Shown here in pieces: positions 1-10,900 of a stretch of DNA of 64,000 nucleotides; position 1 is the stretch's first letter, and each line of letters starts with the position of its first letter. This stretch comes from Aedes albopictus. Its lineage: Eukaryota; Arthropoda; Insecta; Diptera; Culicidae. Location of the stretch: contig NC_085137.1 of assembly GCF_035046485.1 (NCBI RefSeq), positions 458,981,004-459,045,003 on the forward strand, written 5' to 3'. The position numbers were made by a program, and so were the translations under genes. Under the pieces are notes generated by a model, which was not told where the DNA came from, made no database searches, and saw only the letters and a list, made by a program, of their open reading frames with translations.

Positions 1-1247
1 GGTTCGCAATTCTGCCGCTAGGTGACACTTATAAGCACTCAAAAATGAGCATTTTCAACTAGCTCTATCTCGTGATCCTGATGAGATACAAAGTTCAAGT
101 CTTCGGCAAAGTTGTTTGGAAGGTCCTGGACATCATTATGACAAGCAATTTGGTTCGCATTTCTGCCGCTAGGTGGCGCAAGTGAGCATGGAAAAATGAG
201 CATTTTCAACTAGTTCTATCTCGTGATCCTGATGGGATAGAAAGTTCAAGTCTTCGGCAAAGTTGTTCGGAAGGTCATGGACATTATAATGACAAGCACT
301 TTAAATCGCAATGCTGCCGCCAGGTGACGCTAGTGAGCCTGGAAAAATGAGCATTTTCAACTGGTTCTATCTCGTGATTCCGATGAGATAGAAAGTTCAA
401 GTCTTCGGCAAAGTTGCTCGGAAGGTCATGGACATCATGATGACAAGCAGTTTGGTTTGCAATTCTGCCGCTAGGTGACACTTATAAGCACTGAAAAATG
501 AGCATTTTCAACTGGTTCTATCTCGTGATTCCGATGAGATAGAAAGTTCAAGTCTTCGGCAAAGTTGTTCGGAAGGTCATGGTCATTATAATGTCAAGCA
601 ATTTGGTTCGCATTTCTGCCACTAGGTGACGCTAGTGAGCATGGAAAAATGAGCAATTTCAACTGGTTCTATCTCGTGATCCCGATGTGATAGAAAGTTC
701 AAGTCTTCGGCAAAGTTGTTCGGAAGGTCCTGGGCATCATGATGACAAGCAGTTTAGTTTGCAACTCTGCCGCTATGTGACGCTAGTGAGCATGGAAAAA
801 ATTAGCATTTTCAACTAGTTCTATCTCGTGATTCTGATGAGATAGAACGTTCAAGTCTTCGACAAAGTTGTTCGGAAGGTCCTGGACATCATGATGACAA
901 GCAGTTTAGTTTGCAATTCTGCCGCTAGGTGGCGCTAGTGAGCATGGAAAATGAGCACTTTCATCTAGTTCTATCTCGTGATCCCGATGAGATAGAAAGT
1001 TGAAGTCTTCGGCAAAGTTGCTCGGAAGGTCATGGACATCATAATGATAAGCAGTTTGATTTTTTTCTTTAAGAGAGATTTTCAGCCCGAGGCTGGTTCA
1101 TCTCTCAGCAGTAGTTTGGTTCGTAACTCTGCCGCTAGGTGACGCCTGTGAGCATGGAAAAATGAGCATTTGAAACTAGTTCTATCTCGTGACCCTGATG
1201 AGAGAGAAAGTTCAAGCCGTTGGCAAAGTTGTTCCGAAGATCGTCAG
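1..1247. repeat. Tandem satellite, about 151-bp unit, about 8 copies
   Basis: About eight head-to-tail copies begin near 1, 152, 303, 454, 605, 756, 908 and 1117. Each carries a TCTGCCGCTAGGTGACGC-like start, then TGAGCATTTTCAAC, CTATCTCGTGAT and GTCTTCGGCAAAGTTG. The spacing is close to 151 bp and copies differ by scattered substitutions. The array probably continues to the left of the window. No coding frame is conserved between copies. One copy junction is split by a small inserted element at 1058-1112. Confidence 0.95.
1058..1112 (-). mobile_element. 55-bp mini-hairpin retroposon-like insertion
   Basis: A 55-bp sequence interrupts the 151-bp satellite and is flanked by the direct repeat AGTTT (1053-1057 and 1113-1117). 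Removing it restores the normal satellite junction, so this is an insertion with target duplication. Read on the minus strand it contains GAGAGATGAACCAGCC, a short loop, GGGCTGAAAATCTCTC and an A-rich end. It folds into a two-step hairpin: GAGAGAT/ATCTCTC at 1073-1079 and 1100-1106, AGCC/GGCT at 1084-1087 and 1091-1094. A second copy lies at 42028-42082. I recall similar short sequences being common near mosquito transcript ends, but cannot name the family. Confidence 0.75.
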
Positions 1248-1249
1248 TT

Positions 1250-1490
1250 AAAAAAAATACTTCTGTTATTTCTATTTCTTTTATTTTTAAAGACACGGAC
1301 ACGTTTAATGCTTCAGTGAGCTATTTGCTCTTTGAAGGAAGCACGACACTAGACAACGGACAAGCATGCAACGCCCAGTGGCACAGCCGAAAACTTTTCC
1401 TGACAGCTGCGGCGGGAATCGAACCCGCGCTCCTTAGCACGATGCGACTAAAGGCTTGGTGACCTTAGCCGCACGACCACGAAGCCACTT
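1250..1490 (-). mobile_element. tRNA-derived SINE
   Basis: The minus strand begins with a tRNA-like head (about 1489 down to 1402). It has an A-box-like TGGCTTCGTGGTCGTGCGG and a perfect B box GGTTCGATTCC next to a paired GCGGG/CCCGC arm, the layout of an RNA polymerase III internal promoter. An unrelated body follows, ending in an A/T-rich tail near 1250. Possible target duplications TCAGTT lie at 1244-1249 and 1500-1505. A functional tRNA is unlikely because the acceptor ends do not pair well and the sequence runs into a SINE-like body. The family name is not known to me. Confidence 0.7.
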
Positions 1491-1499
1491 TTATTGGAA

Positions 1500-3149
1500 T
1501 CAGTTGCTCTGTTTTACGTAAAACTTCAGATTATCGATAATCGGTAAAATTTTGCCGACGTTTAGCTTTACTAAACTTAAAAAAAGTAAGGTTTCTTGCC
1601 AAAGTTTGGTAATTTTTTGCCGGTTTTTAATATTTCCAAGGTTTTTTTTTATATTTTAACTGCTGACCTTGCCGTACAAATCTAACTGAAAATGCAAACT
1701 ACAAGCAACAGCTAATACTCATTATACAGACTAAGACTTACAATACAACATTTTGAATAGAATTAGGGAGAATTCGAATTTCTAGAAATAACTCTGCCGA
1801 TTCTCCAAGTAAGTATTCGAAAATTATAAAAACGTCCAGCCATATCATTTGACACATTTGATAAGGCTTTTGCGCCCCACCAAAAATCAGCCCACGACTT
1901 TGTAGTGGGTCGCCACTAATAGTTGGAGAAACGCTGAAGTAAATGTCTTGGATCCTATAAAAAAAGCAAAAAAAACTCACAAAACTCTTGAAGTTATTTC
2001 CAATTTTTATATATTTTATTTTTCTCTCAAATAAAGTAGTCTTTGAGTCGGGTCCGGATATCCTGCAGAGAATTCTTCCTTGGACACCACCAGATAAGCT
2101 CTGGTGGTGCTTGTGATAACTTTTGGTTGGAATTTGTATCGCTTTTTCGTCTATTTTTTTATTTTTTTTTTATTTTCTTTTTTTTTATTTTTATGTTTCA
2201 GCAATTGTAGTCCGCAATGTATTAAATAGGTATGGGAAAATATGCTACGTAAACGAGCAGAACGTCACAATGCAACGGTTGTAAGAAAACATGTACCATC
2301 AATTGTTAAAAAAAAAAACAAAAAATTAAAAACTCCTTCAATTTTTTTTTCATAAATATCAGTATTTTGGAAAATGTACACGAAGTTTTTTCAAAAAGTC
2401 CACTATTAATTATTGTACAAAATCCACGTTTATTTCAATTTATTAACTAACTCTCTCAATGCATACATTCCATAATTGAGTAAGTTTTTATTTTTTTTCT
2501 ATTTTTTCCAAAGCATGTCTACTAACAGATTGTGGCAATTACAATGTATTCGTGACCATAATCAGACCCTTATGAGCATAATGGTCTGTTCACGTTCTGA
2601 AGTTTCGATTCCAAAAATGGCGAAGCATTGATCATTTCTAAATTGATCTCTGCACGGAATGGATCATTAACTTTTTGTTTTTTTTTTTCATTCTTCAAAA
2701 ATTAGAAAATTTTCTTTTTTTTTTATTTCATTCTATAAATTTGGAATGTTTTGTTCGTAGTTTTCAATTTTTAGACAGAAATACTCTCTTACTAAAGCTC
2801 CTAATCATGCAAAAAGATTCTAGACTTGGTGGCTGCGTTCCATTCCGTATAACAATCGATGACCCAATGGAAAACCCCAGTGACCACATGCTCGTGTATG
2901 CCCAAACTTCGAAAACAACTATCAACTGTCAACCATGAATCATTTCCCATTCGATTGGATTGCAAGTTGACCAATTCTGGCGAAAACTGTGCCACTGGAC
3001 GCGGAAAATAAGCACCATTCTGATGCAGCTGGAGCATTACTCAAATTTAAAACCATTCGGGCATGTCTTATCCACCACAACTGTTGTGGACACGTCCGAA
3101 GCTTGAACCATCACTACTGATAGGAGTGACTCAGTTCAGTTCAACTGCT
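1500..3149. other. AT-rich intergenic or intronic DNA, no gene seen
   Basis: No convincing gene. T-rich runs occur around 2150-2200 and 2680-2730. Two small inverted repeats stand out: CACCACCAG/CTGGTGGTG with a 7-nt loop (2085-2109) and CCACAAC/GTTGTGG (3075-3089). Short open frames here have no recognisable domain. Confidence 0.7.
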
Positions 3150-3410
3150 ACTAGAGGAACCCCATATCGCGGAGAAATTCTAAACACCTCAAATTCCGGG
3201 GTGACACATGACGCTGCCCGTTTGTCTTGATCCGTTTGCTGCGCGCGCGGATTGAGCGCAAGTTTGCAAGCTGAGATGCTCCCGGCTCGGTAGCTCGGTA
3301 GCTATCTACCAATCGACCAGTCAGTCAGTGGCCCGGTCGAGAATTTACACCGCTCACACGCTTCTCGCGGTACACAGTTGAGTTTACCGTGAGGAGGGGT
3401 GACCTTAGTT
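3150..3410. promoter_or_regulatory. CpG-rich, promoter-like island
   Basis: This GC- and CpG-rich stretch stands out from its AT-rich surroundings and contains GCGCGCGC and a TCAGTCAGT cluster at about 3321-3329, which resembles the arthropod initiator TCAGT. No open frame with a recognisable domain and no clear splice sites are present. It could be a promoter, non-coding exon or conserved regulatory block; function is inference. Confidence 0.3.
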
Positions 3411-3518
3411 TGATGAACAAAATTTATTATCCAAAATTTTATTGTGTAGAAAATTTTAAAAGAATCATACTCATGAGAAATAAATGTATTAATTCAATTT
3501 TTTTCATCTTGAAATTAT

Positions 3519-4225
3519 CATAAAACGAGCTCACCAATTTACAGTCAGTCTCAGTTTAGGTGCCCTTAGAAAGTGTTTCAAAGCGTAAGATTGATTGAAA
3601 GTCTAATGAGATTTAGTTTTTTTTTCGTAAAAACATGAAACAAACTCACCAATTACAGTCATTTTTTTAAGTTCTTCTTCTTCTTGGCGCAGCGTCTTAA
3701 CTGGGACCCTAATTGAGCCTACTTCTTAGATTAGTATTTAATGATCACTTCCACAGTTAACAGCTGAGAGGTTCCTCTGCCAATGACCAATTTGCAATTT
3801 GTATATCGTGTGGCAGACATTAAACTCTATGCCTTAAGAAGTTCAGAAAATTTCCTTCCCGAAAAGTTCCTGGACCGAACGCGAATCTAAAACGTTACCC
3901 TCAGCTTGGCCATGCAGAATACTCACGCCTTGCGGCCATAATTCTATTAAACTTTCACTGAAGAAGATGACATTCTGGAATAGATTATTGAGCAATCTAT
4001 TTATATCTATTTTTCGTATCTAATTGTATTTTTCCTTAAAGCAACAAGGAACGAGCTCACCATTTCGATAGTGTATCTACACTTTAGAGTCCTCTACATC
4101 ATCTGACCAAAATTTCATAACCATGTAACTGTTGAATCTTTCTTTAAGTGCTTATGCAATAATTAATGTATAATTTCTACGTTAGGCTCAAAATAACATG
4201 GAACGAGCTCACCAAGTTAGAATTA
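3519..4225 (-). repeat. GAGCTC-box satellite, degenerate block, minus orientation
   Basis: The box GGAACGAGCTCACCA recurs at about 3522, 3640 (degenerate), 4046 and 4199. Spacing is about 120-155 bp once the SINE insertion at 3671-3938 is discounted. The last copy reads ATGGAACGAGCTCACCAA and is preceded by AAAATAAC. It matches the reverse complement of the boxes in the 51.7-53.0 kb array, including their CCATGCTATTAT flank. This is therefore an older, degenerate block of the same satellite on the other strand. Confidence 0.7.
3671..3938 (-). mobile_element. Feilai-type SINE (degenerate)
   Basis: Read on the minus strand, this has a decayed tRNA-like head and the Feilai body: TTTTCGGGAAGGAAATTTTC, GCATAGAGTTTAATGTCTGCC, CTGTGGAAGTG and a TCCCAGTT...GCGCCAAGAAGAAG end. 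Feilai is a tRNA-derived SINE described from Aedes aegypti. The match is by memory of the family, not by alignment. It inserted into the GAGCTC-box satellite and split it. Box B is degenerate, so the copy is old. Confidence 0.75.
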
Positions 4226-4440
4226 ATCTGATTATCCACAAGATTATCTATGTTCTTTTTTGTTGTTAACTAACAAAAATCAGACATGTTGGTTTACGAT
4301 GCATGTTATATCTAAAAAAAACAGAACCTGTTTTTTTTTTCGGAAGGCTCACACGCCATGAATCTTTACGGAGCCAGCTTGTTTTCCTTATTGTTTCTAA
4401 TCGCAGTAGTTCAAATAACTCAATAAGTTCAAGCTATCCA
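4226..4440. other. AT-rich DNA with a short LINE-tail-like piece
   Basis: No gene seen. On the minus strand, 4347-4385 resembles the GGCTC...ATGGC...GTGTGAGCCTT sequence found downstream of the LINE fragment at 29430-29450, so it may be a fragment of the same tail. Confidence 0.4.
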
Positions 4441-5240
4441 ATGAGCGTCCCCCAACGGTACCCCATCATCTAGCTCGGCATCGACTTAGAGCTCAAGCTC
4501 ATATGCGTGAGGAGGGGGGGGGGGGTGCCTTCCCAAAGCGGGGGTTGTCAATCCGCTGCGCGAGCGAGGGCTGTGTGTGTGTGGCAGTGCAGTGTAGGGC
4601 TGCAGTCAGAGTAGTGTGTTATTGCAACTTGCAAGAGACCCGTTCGTTTTTGCGTTTCGTCTCTTACGGACCACGATGAAGTCGAAGACGACGACGACGA
4701 CTGACTTTGCGGTATCGGCTTCGGCCTGGGCTTGGGTCGGTGGGGGAGAAGAGTGTAATGGTCGTGTGCAGCCTTGAATTCGTTCGCTGCACTTTTGGTT
4801 GTTGCTTGGTTTGTTGGAATTGGTGCTACGCTGCTGCTGGCGTACGAACCGTCCGTGTATTTATTTATTGAGTGTAAATATCTAAATGCAGTTCAGAGCG
4901 CAACTGTTGTTGTTGTTATGGTGTATATCGACTGCGGGGTACAACTCGCCGCCACCATCATGTGTAGTAGCACTGATGATGGCTTGGCACCGTTTTCTTT
5001 TCTATTCGCTTTTTTTATTTCGCGAGTCGCTACTGGGGTTGATGCTGGCTGTTGCTGGTGCATCTGGGCACAGGGGAAAAGCTTCGCGTTCTGAATCGTC
5101 CGCGGTGGCGTCTGGTAGTTGATCATCCAGCTCGAGCAGCACAGAACGATGATGATCATGATCTTGGTGATGCTGGATGGAAGGGTTTATGGATGTGGAA
5201 GGGACGGAAGAGCAGGTAGTATTTAAGAATGCAACCGGAA
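4441..5240 (+). promoter_or_regulatory. CpG-rich island, possible non-coding 5' exon
   Basis: A poly-G run (about 4515-4526) and a TG/GTGT-rich stretch precede a CpG- and CAGT-rich segment (4580-4680) resembling mosquito transcription-start regions. A plausible 5' splice site, GAGCAG|GTAGTA, lies at 5215/5216. The open frame starting at 4774 (106 aa) is poor in charged residues, has no family resemblance and competes with open frames on the other strand, so I do not call it a gene. A non-coding first exon ending at 5215 is possible but unproven. Confidence 0.25.
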
Positions 5241-6400
5241 TGATGCAACTGACTTGATGATGAGCCTTTTTTCTTGATTTGATCTCTTCTGGTTCTTGGT
5301 GAATTTTCCTTTCCGTTCTGAATTCCAGGAATACATTCAATTGGAATTGAACACCTGGTTCGCTCGGAATTCTTCTACTTCTAGATTTTTTATTTTTATT
5401 TCATGCGCTCCTTTTCTTTATCGCAACAAAGTTACTTATCTTAAATTTTCACCCGTTTGACGAAATAGGAATTATGCAGCTATTCAAAATCGTTAGCTTC
5501 CCGACAAATAATTCACGTTTCATGTTTATCAAACCTGATCTGTTCAGGTTAGTTTCAATCCATAAGCAGTTCATAGAAATCCTATTTCTCAGTTATCGAA
5601 TTCTTATTACGCTATGTCATATCGAATTATTTGCAACAGTTACCTAAACATAGACAATTCGAAACGAGAGCTTTTTGTCACCCTCTCACTTCAACAATTA
5701 TGAACTTGCGCAGACGCAGCACATTTTTTTATATGTGGACTACTATGAGCGAGCGAATGCATCATCAATTCCTTCCTCTTATTCACAATGACCAGAGTTC
5801 TAAGCATAACAAGTGCAGGGATCATCATAACTCAAAATCTAAAAAATTGAACTCCCAACTCAAGTTACCAAAAATTCCGCTTCCTAACTATGAGCCTTGC
5901 TGAAACTTTGCATACGACATCCAGCACGGCTCATTGTTACCCTCTTAAGCAGCTTGAAAGCTGCTTGAAATGCCACTCCAAATTTTTTTGGAACTTTCAA
6001 GTTGTTAGAAGTTTATTTCAATAATTTGGTATGCTAAGACTTTTTTTTTAATTATTATAACGTTTATTAGAAAAGAGGTTTTGTGCATTTTTGAGGAAGA
6101 TTTCAAATGGAAATCACCTCAAGGGGCCTTTTCATTCTTTCAAAATTCTCAGTTAGTATAAATAAATAACCTAATCGCGATTTTAAATGCACAAATCTCA
6201 TGAAAACGAACATAAAAAAACCTAATTAATCCACCTTTCTCGTGCTATCGAAAACCCATTTCAACAAAACTCAAGTGACATGTAGATGAATATCGCACTT
6301 TCATACGTTTAACAAAAAATCATTTCATGGCACCAGAAATCACATTGTTTATCTGGCTTTGGATGTTTGAGCCTTAAACTTAAAAAACGCAATCTTGAAT
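5241..6400. other. No gene seen; contains a dispersed repeat
   Basis: Mostly AT-rich unique sequence. The stretch 6041-6180 matches 29455-29600 (shared AAAGAGGTTTTGTGC, GAAGATTTC and GAAATCAC...CAAGGGG blocks) and so is a copy of a dispersed family that elsewhere lies downstream of a LINE C-terminal fragment. Confidence 0.5.
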
Positions 6401-7165
6401 TTTGAACCGTTATTTTGGATTTAGGTCCGTCATCTTTGAAATTCTGGTCATTAGTTTTGAACTCCAAACTTCTTCCCCATTCCAGATATACCCATATTGA
6501 AGGGGCTTAGAGCCTAAATCCCATTAAACAGCCGCCATATTGGATATTGACCGCCATCTTGGTTATTCTTATTGCTATTTTTGGACTCCGAAAATTCTCC
6601 CTATACCATTCCATTTTCCATATTTTAGGGTCTAAAACTCCATTAAACGGAAGCTATCTTGAATTTGGAGCCGCCATCTTGGATTTTATACCGCCATCTT
6701 TGATACACTGGTCGCCATTTTTGGAGTCCAGATATCTCCGCAATGAGTGTGATGGAAATAACACTTGACTATCCCGAGGACCTCCCACTTTCAACAAACT
6801 CGCATGTGAGTTCTTCCTTCGAAAGGGAAGTAAAGCGTGGGTACCGAGATGAACTAGCCTAGGGCCAAAAATTTCATTATTTCAGATAAAAAAAAACTTC
6901 CCAATGAAAAATATACTCATTTTGCATGGTTTTAGAGCCTAAAACACCATCAACAGCAGCCATCTTGAATTTAGAGCTGCCATCTTGGAATTTAGACGGC
7001 CATCTTGAATTCTGTGGTCGCCACAGTTGGACTCCAAACATCTTCCCCATACCAACCCCATTATTGCATGGTTTTAGAGCCTAAAACTCTATTAAGCAGC
7101 CGCCATCTTGAATTTGGAGCCGCCATCTTGAATATTATGCTGCAATCTTGAATTTAAGGCTGACT
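6400..7165. repeat. Degenerate 'CGCCATCTTGAATTT' array with higher-order units
   Basis: GCCGCCATCTTGAATTT-like motifs recur many times between about 6410 and 7160. They lie inside longer units that also contain GGACTCCAAACATCTTCCCC and TTAGAGCCTAAAACTCCATT (near 6458, 6583, 6722 and 7027). Open frames crossing it are by-products of the repeat. Confidence 0.8.
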
Positions 7166-7640
7166 TCGTGGAACTTCTGGTCTCCAGTGATGATTTCCGT
7201 ACAAAAATTCGTCAACCATGCCAAAGGTTACAAAAAATCGCCGCAGTTTGATGTGTCGCATGGACCAGTTCTACCGGTGCTGGTCCGGATCACTGAAATT
7301 GACATAACTCCGGAACGCTTTGACCGAACCGGACCATTTTCAATAGCAAACAATGCGGTAAAATTACGGTTCGACTCGAGCTATAATCCGAAAAATCTGC
7401 CAATGGGAAGTGCCTTAAAAGTGAGTGAACTTATTTTGCGCACAGACATACATACACACACACATACACACACACAGAAACCATCTCAATTCGTCGAACT
7501 GAGTTGATTGGTATATAAGACTTGATCCTCCGAGCCTTTTTTTTTTTTTTCGAAAAATCGTTTTTTGAGTGAACATATACCAATAAACTTAGTGTACCAG
7601 AAAGGCAAAAAGATTTTTTGTCATTTTAGCAAAAATTTCT
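7166..7640 (+). repeat. Retroelement-tail-like dispersed repeat with a CA tract
   Basis: A unique-looking segment (CCGGAACGCTTTGACCGAAC, GGACCATTTTCAATAGCAAA) leads to a CA-rich tract (7446-7480). After that come TCGTCGAACTGAGTTGATTG, a GGTATATAAGACTTGATCCT block, TCCGAGCC, a poly-T, a GAGTGAACATAT block and a final GAAAGGCAAAAAG. I recall this string as very common in Aedes genomes, probably the 3' portion of a retroelement or a MITE end. The class is not certain. The 119-aa open frame over it is not assigned to any protein family. Confidence 0.5.
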
Positions 7641-7825
7641 TTATAAGAATATTTTCATATGGACAGTAAAATTGAATTTACAAAATCAATGAATTGAAGT
7701 TCAGATGAAAAAAATCAAACTGGAATCAAACCGCATTTTGAGAAGTTTCTTTAAAAGCTGCTAAGAAGGCTATCCAGGCTTCTTTATGTGAACTTTCATG
7801 TTTAAAATGAATCCTTCTAATAGAG

Positions 7826-9286
7826 CAGTGGTGCTCATCCTGCGGCCCGCGGGCCGCATGCGGCCCTCCAAGCCTTAAGACGCGGCCCGCGGAGTACTTT
7901 AAGACGAATCGAAGTTTTTGAACGATTATTTGAAGTAACTCGTTAAATTCATTGAGAAATCAAACAAAAATAAAATTGCTGATCAATTTTACAATGCTGA
8001 AAGAACAATCCGTTCTGCTAAGATTCGAAATCGCAACTCCGAAATATTTCGGTATTTCAGCTAAGTCACGAAGCCAGCTTACAGTTATTTATAAGTGGTA
8101 CGAATCAAATGAAAGTTTGTTAAAAATGTCAATGCAACGCTGAGCAAATATTTCACATTTCAACTTTCCGAAGAACATACAAACACGAAGTTTTTGACAA
8201 AATTCTCAACAAATCTCGACTTGGTTGCCAATATTGTTTCATTTTCACTTACAAATCCAATTTGAATTGTCCAACTTCTGAACGAACTTAAAGAAAAAAA
8301 ATCTCAGGCGAGATTCATAAAGCGTCTCCTGTGCCCTTTCGGAGAAACTGTTGGATACATTTTTGGAGAAACTCCAGCAAACATTATTGGAGAACAATTT
8401 TAAGCAACTCTAAGCGAAATATATGGAGAAACTCAATGAGAAAGTTGTGGTGATAATGCATGGAAATTATAGGAGCATCTCCTAGAAAAATGTTTTAGTA
8501 CCACTCTAACAGAAATTTATTTAACAACTTTAGAATAAATTCCTCGAGCAACAAAAAGAGAATTTTCAGGAGTAACTACAAACAAGATTCCAGAACCAAC
8601 TCCATCAAGACACAAAAGATGCTTAGAACGCCTGAAGCAACTTATGCAGCAACTTTAGAAGATAATGTTGAAGAAACTTCCGGAAACAATTGTTAAAAAT
8701 CTAAATTTTGAAGAAATTTAATGATGAGTATTGCATCAACTTTAGAAGAGACTTAATGACAGAATTTACTAAAATCTTCAAAAAACTCCTGGAAAATTTT
8801 CGGGAAAATCCGGAAGCTATTCTAGGAGAAATTCTTGGAAACGAATAATGAGAAATTTCTGAAGTAACTTCAGGGCATTTCCAAAGGCAAATCTAAGAGG
8901 AGTTCTTGGAGATGTTCCTAGAAAATTCTAGAAAAACTAAAAGAAACTTCAAGAAATTTCTCGAAAACCTTCTGGTACAACTCCACAAGAAATTTCAGGA
9001 GAAAATCCAGCAAACCTTTTTGGAGCGATTCAAAACAAATTCTTGTAAAAGCTTCTTGACAAGTTCTTGAAGTGGCTTCTAGGGGCAACTTCTAAATTGT
9101 TTGTTTAAATTTCAATTCGAAGCTCAAACGTTTTTCTCAACCAAACTTATGAATCTAAATTATACAGTTCAGATTTTTAATAAATATGCTTTAGAATTGT
9201 TCTTTTTGTTGTTGTTTTATGCGGCCCGCGGGTCGATCCCGAATTGCAAATTTGGCCCGCGGTATCCTCCAGCCTGAGCAACACTG
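7826..9286. mobile_element. Non-autonomous hAT-type DNA transposon
   Basis: The element starts CAGTGGTGCTCATCCTGCGG and ends GCCTGAGCAACACTG, so its ends are the inverted pair CAGTG(G/T)TGCTCA. It is flanked by the perfect 8-bp duplication TAATAGAG (7818-7825 and 9287-9294). CAGTG-type ends with 8-bp duplications are diagnostic of the hAT superfamily. GCGGCCCGCGG blocks lie just inside both ends. The 1.46-kb interior has no intact transposase; 8310-9090 is instead a degenerate GGAGAAACTCC/TTCCAGGA repeat like the 59-62 kb array. Confidence 0.9.
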
Positions 9287-9294
9287 TAATAGAG

Positions 9295-9777
9295 AGATCT
9301 CCAGCAAACTGCTTAGCTCATAAAGTAGCCTCTTATCCGAACTTTGGGTTACTTGGGAGAGTAACAGTTTTAGTCAAATAGATTGGAATCATCATAAAAC
9401 CAAAATAAAAGATATGAAGTTTTGTAATGGTTTTCAAAATCTCTACAAGACTAATTATTAATCAAAATTTTCACGCTCAAATTGAGAGCTCTATAAAAGT
9501 GTCCTCTGGCAAAGGTGTTTGAAATAATATTTCCGGCAACTTTACTGCAATACTTTATCGCATCTGGCATTGTTAAAAAGTGACACAATTAGAAAAAATA
9601 TAAAGTTTGAGATAGTGCTTGCGACTTGCTATTTCCTCCTGTTTATGATCAATTATCATCAGAGAATAATGTTCATTTTTCAAGTTGCTTAAACCTATGC
9701 CTGTACCTAGTCCTGAGTTTTTTTACCTGTAATTGACAAGATTTTAAGCTTGATGACAGATAAATTTAATAATATGT
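9295..9777. repeat. AT-rich DNA with a dispersed-family copy
   Basis: The segment 9345-9485 (TTTTAGTCAAATAGATTGG, CATAAAACCAAAATAAAAG, GACTAATTATTAATCAAAA) matches 58955-59085 block for block, so both are copies of one dispersed family. Nothing else is recognised. Confidence 0.55.
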
Positions 9778-10900
9778 TTTCAGAAAATTTAGAAATACTC
9801 ACCTATTTTGTAAAAATAAGTGTTAAGTTTGGTTTTAACCACTATTTTTTAATAAATATTTTAGTAATCAAAATACAATATCACAAAATATAAAAAATAC
9901 ATACCTTTATTGAAGTGAAGGTCAGTGCCTCACTACAGAGTGATTTAAAAAAAAATGATGTTTTTATTTTTTGGCAGTATACTAGATCTTAGAGGTTTCT
10001 GGTAGAAATATAGATTTCAAGCGGAAATACCTTGTTTATTTTAATAAATAATCTAATATTTTAAAAAAGTCCATTATTATGCCATGCCCATGCTCGTACA
10101 TAATCAGCAGGCTTCAACGATTCATTTCATGTAAGATTAAGTTCGAACCATTTTTTTTTTATTCCTTGTCGAGTATCTAAGTCACTGCGACCAGCTGATA
10201 GATCTATTGTGACATTTGCTCGAACCATTCCCAATGCCCTACTTTTTTCAAATGTTCAACATAAATATGGCTCTATTGTAAAGCTTACCTACCACCCCCC
10301 CCTCCCCCTTGAATTAACACTTTTTTGAGAATCTAACCCCTCAGATAGACCGAAACATCAAAAAGCTTTTTGGCTGTTTAGAAAAATAGGTATCTCAGCA
10401 AAAGTATTTATTAAAAATCCTCAAATTCTCTCTGAAAATGCTTAAGATTGCTTCTGAGAATTTTCTGATTTTTTTGTTGTTATGTTCTGTTGTTCTTATC
10501 CGACAAATTTAATATTATTTTTTCGGAAAATTTAGAAATATTCACGTATTGTAAAAAAAAAGTTTTAAGCTTCGTTTCAACCACTATTTCTTGTGAAAAA
10601 ATTCACAAAGCATTAAAAAAATGCATACCATTTTGGAGGTGAAGATCAGTGACTCAAAAGAGAGAAGCTTTCGAAAAATTCCACAACATTCTCTCTGGAA
10701 ATGCTTTAAATTTCTTTTGAGAATTTTTCGAAAATATATTGTCTTGTTTTGCTGTAATTATCTGACAATTTGTATATTTTTTTCGCAAAATTAAGAAATA
10801 TTCTCTTATTGTGAAAAAAAAGTGTTAAGCTTTGTTTCAACCATTATTTCTTGTGAAAATTTTGGTAATCACAAAACAATAAAAAGAATGTATGCCTTGT
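9778..10900. repeat. Three degenerate direct repeats
   Basis: A unit containing AAATTTAGAAATA(C/T)TCAC, AAGTGTTAAG, CAACCA(C/T)TATTTCTTGTG and ATGCATACC occurs near 9780, 10520 and 10775. The first two copies also share GAAGGTCAGTG. Copies are diverged. The last runs into a TTAACCCTCTAATACCC end at 10901. Confidence 0.6.

Noticed and set aside
1402..1489. Functional tRNA gene on the minus strand
   Set aside because: The boxes are present, but the acceptor stem pairs poorly and a SINE body and tail follow.
4774..5122. Overlapping 78-112-aa frames in the CpG-rich island
   Set aside because: They overlap on both strands, lack any recognisable domain and have no splice or start context favouring one.
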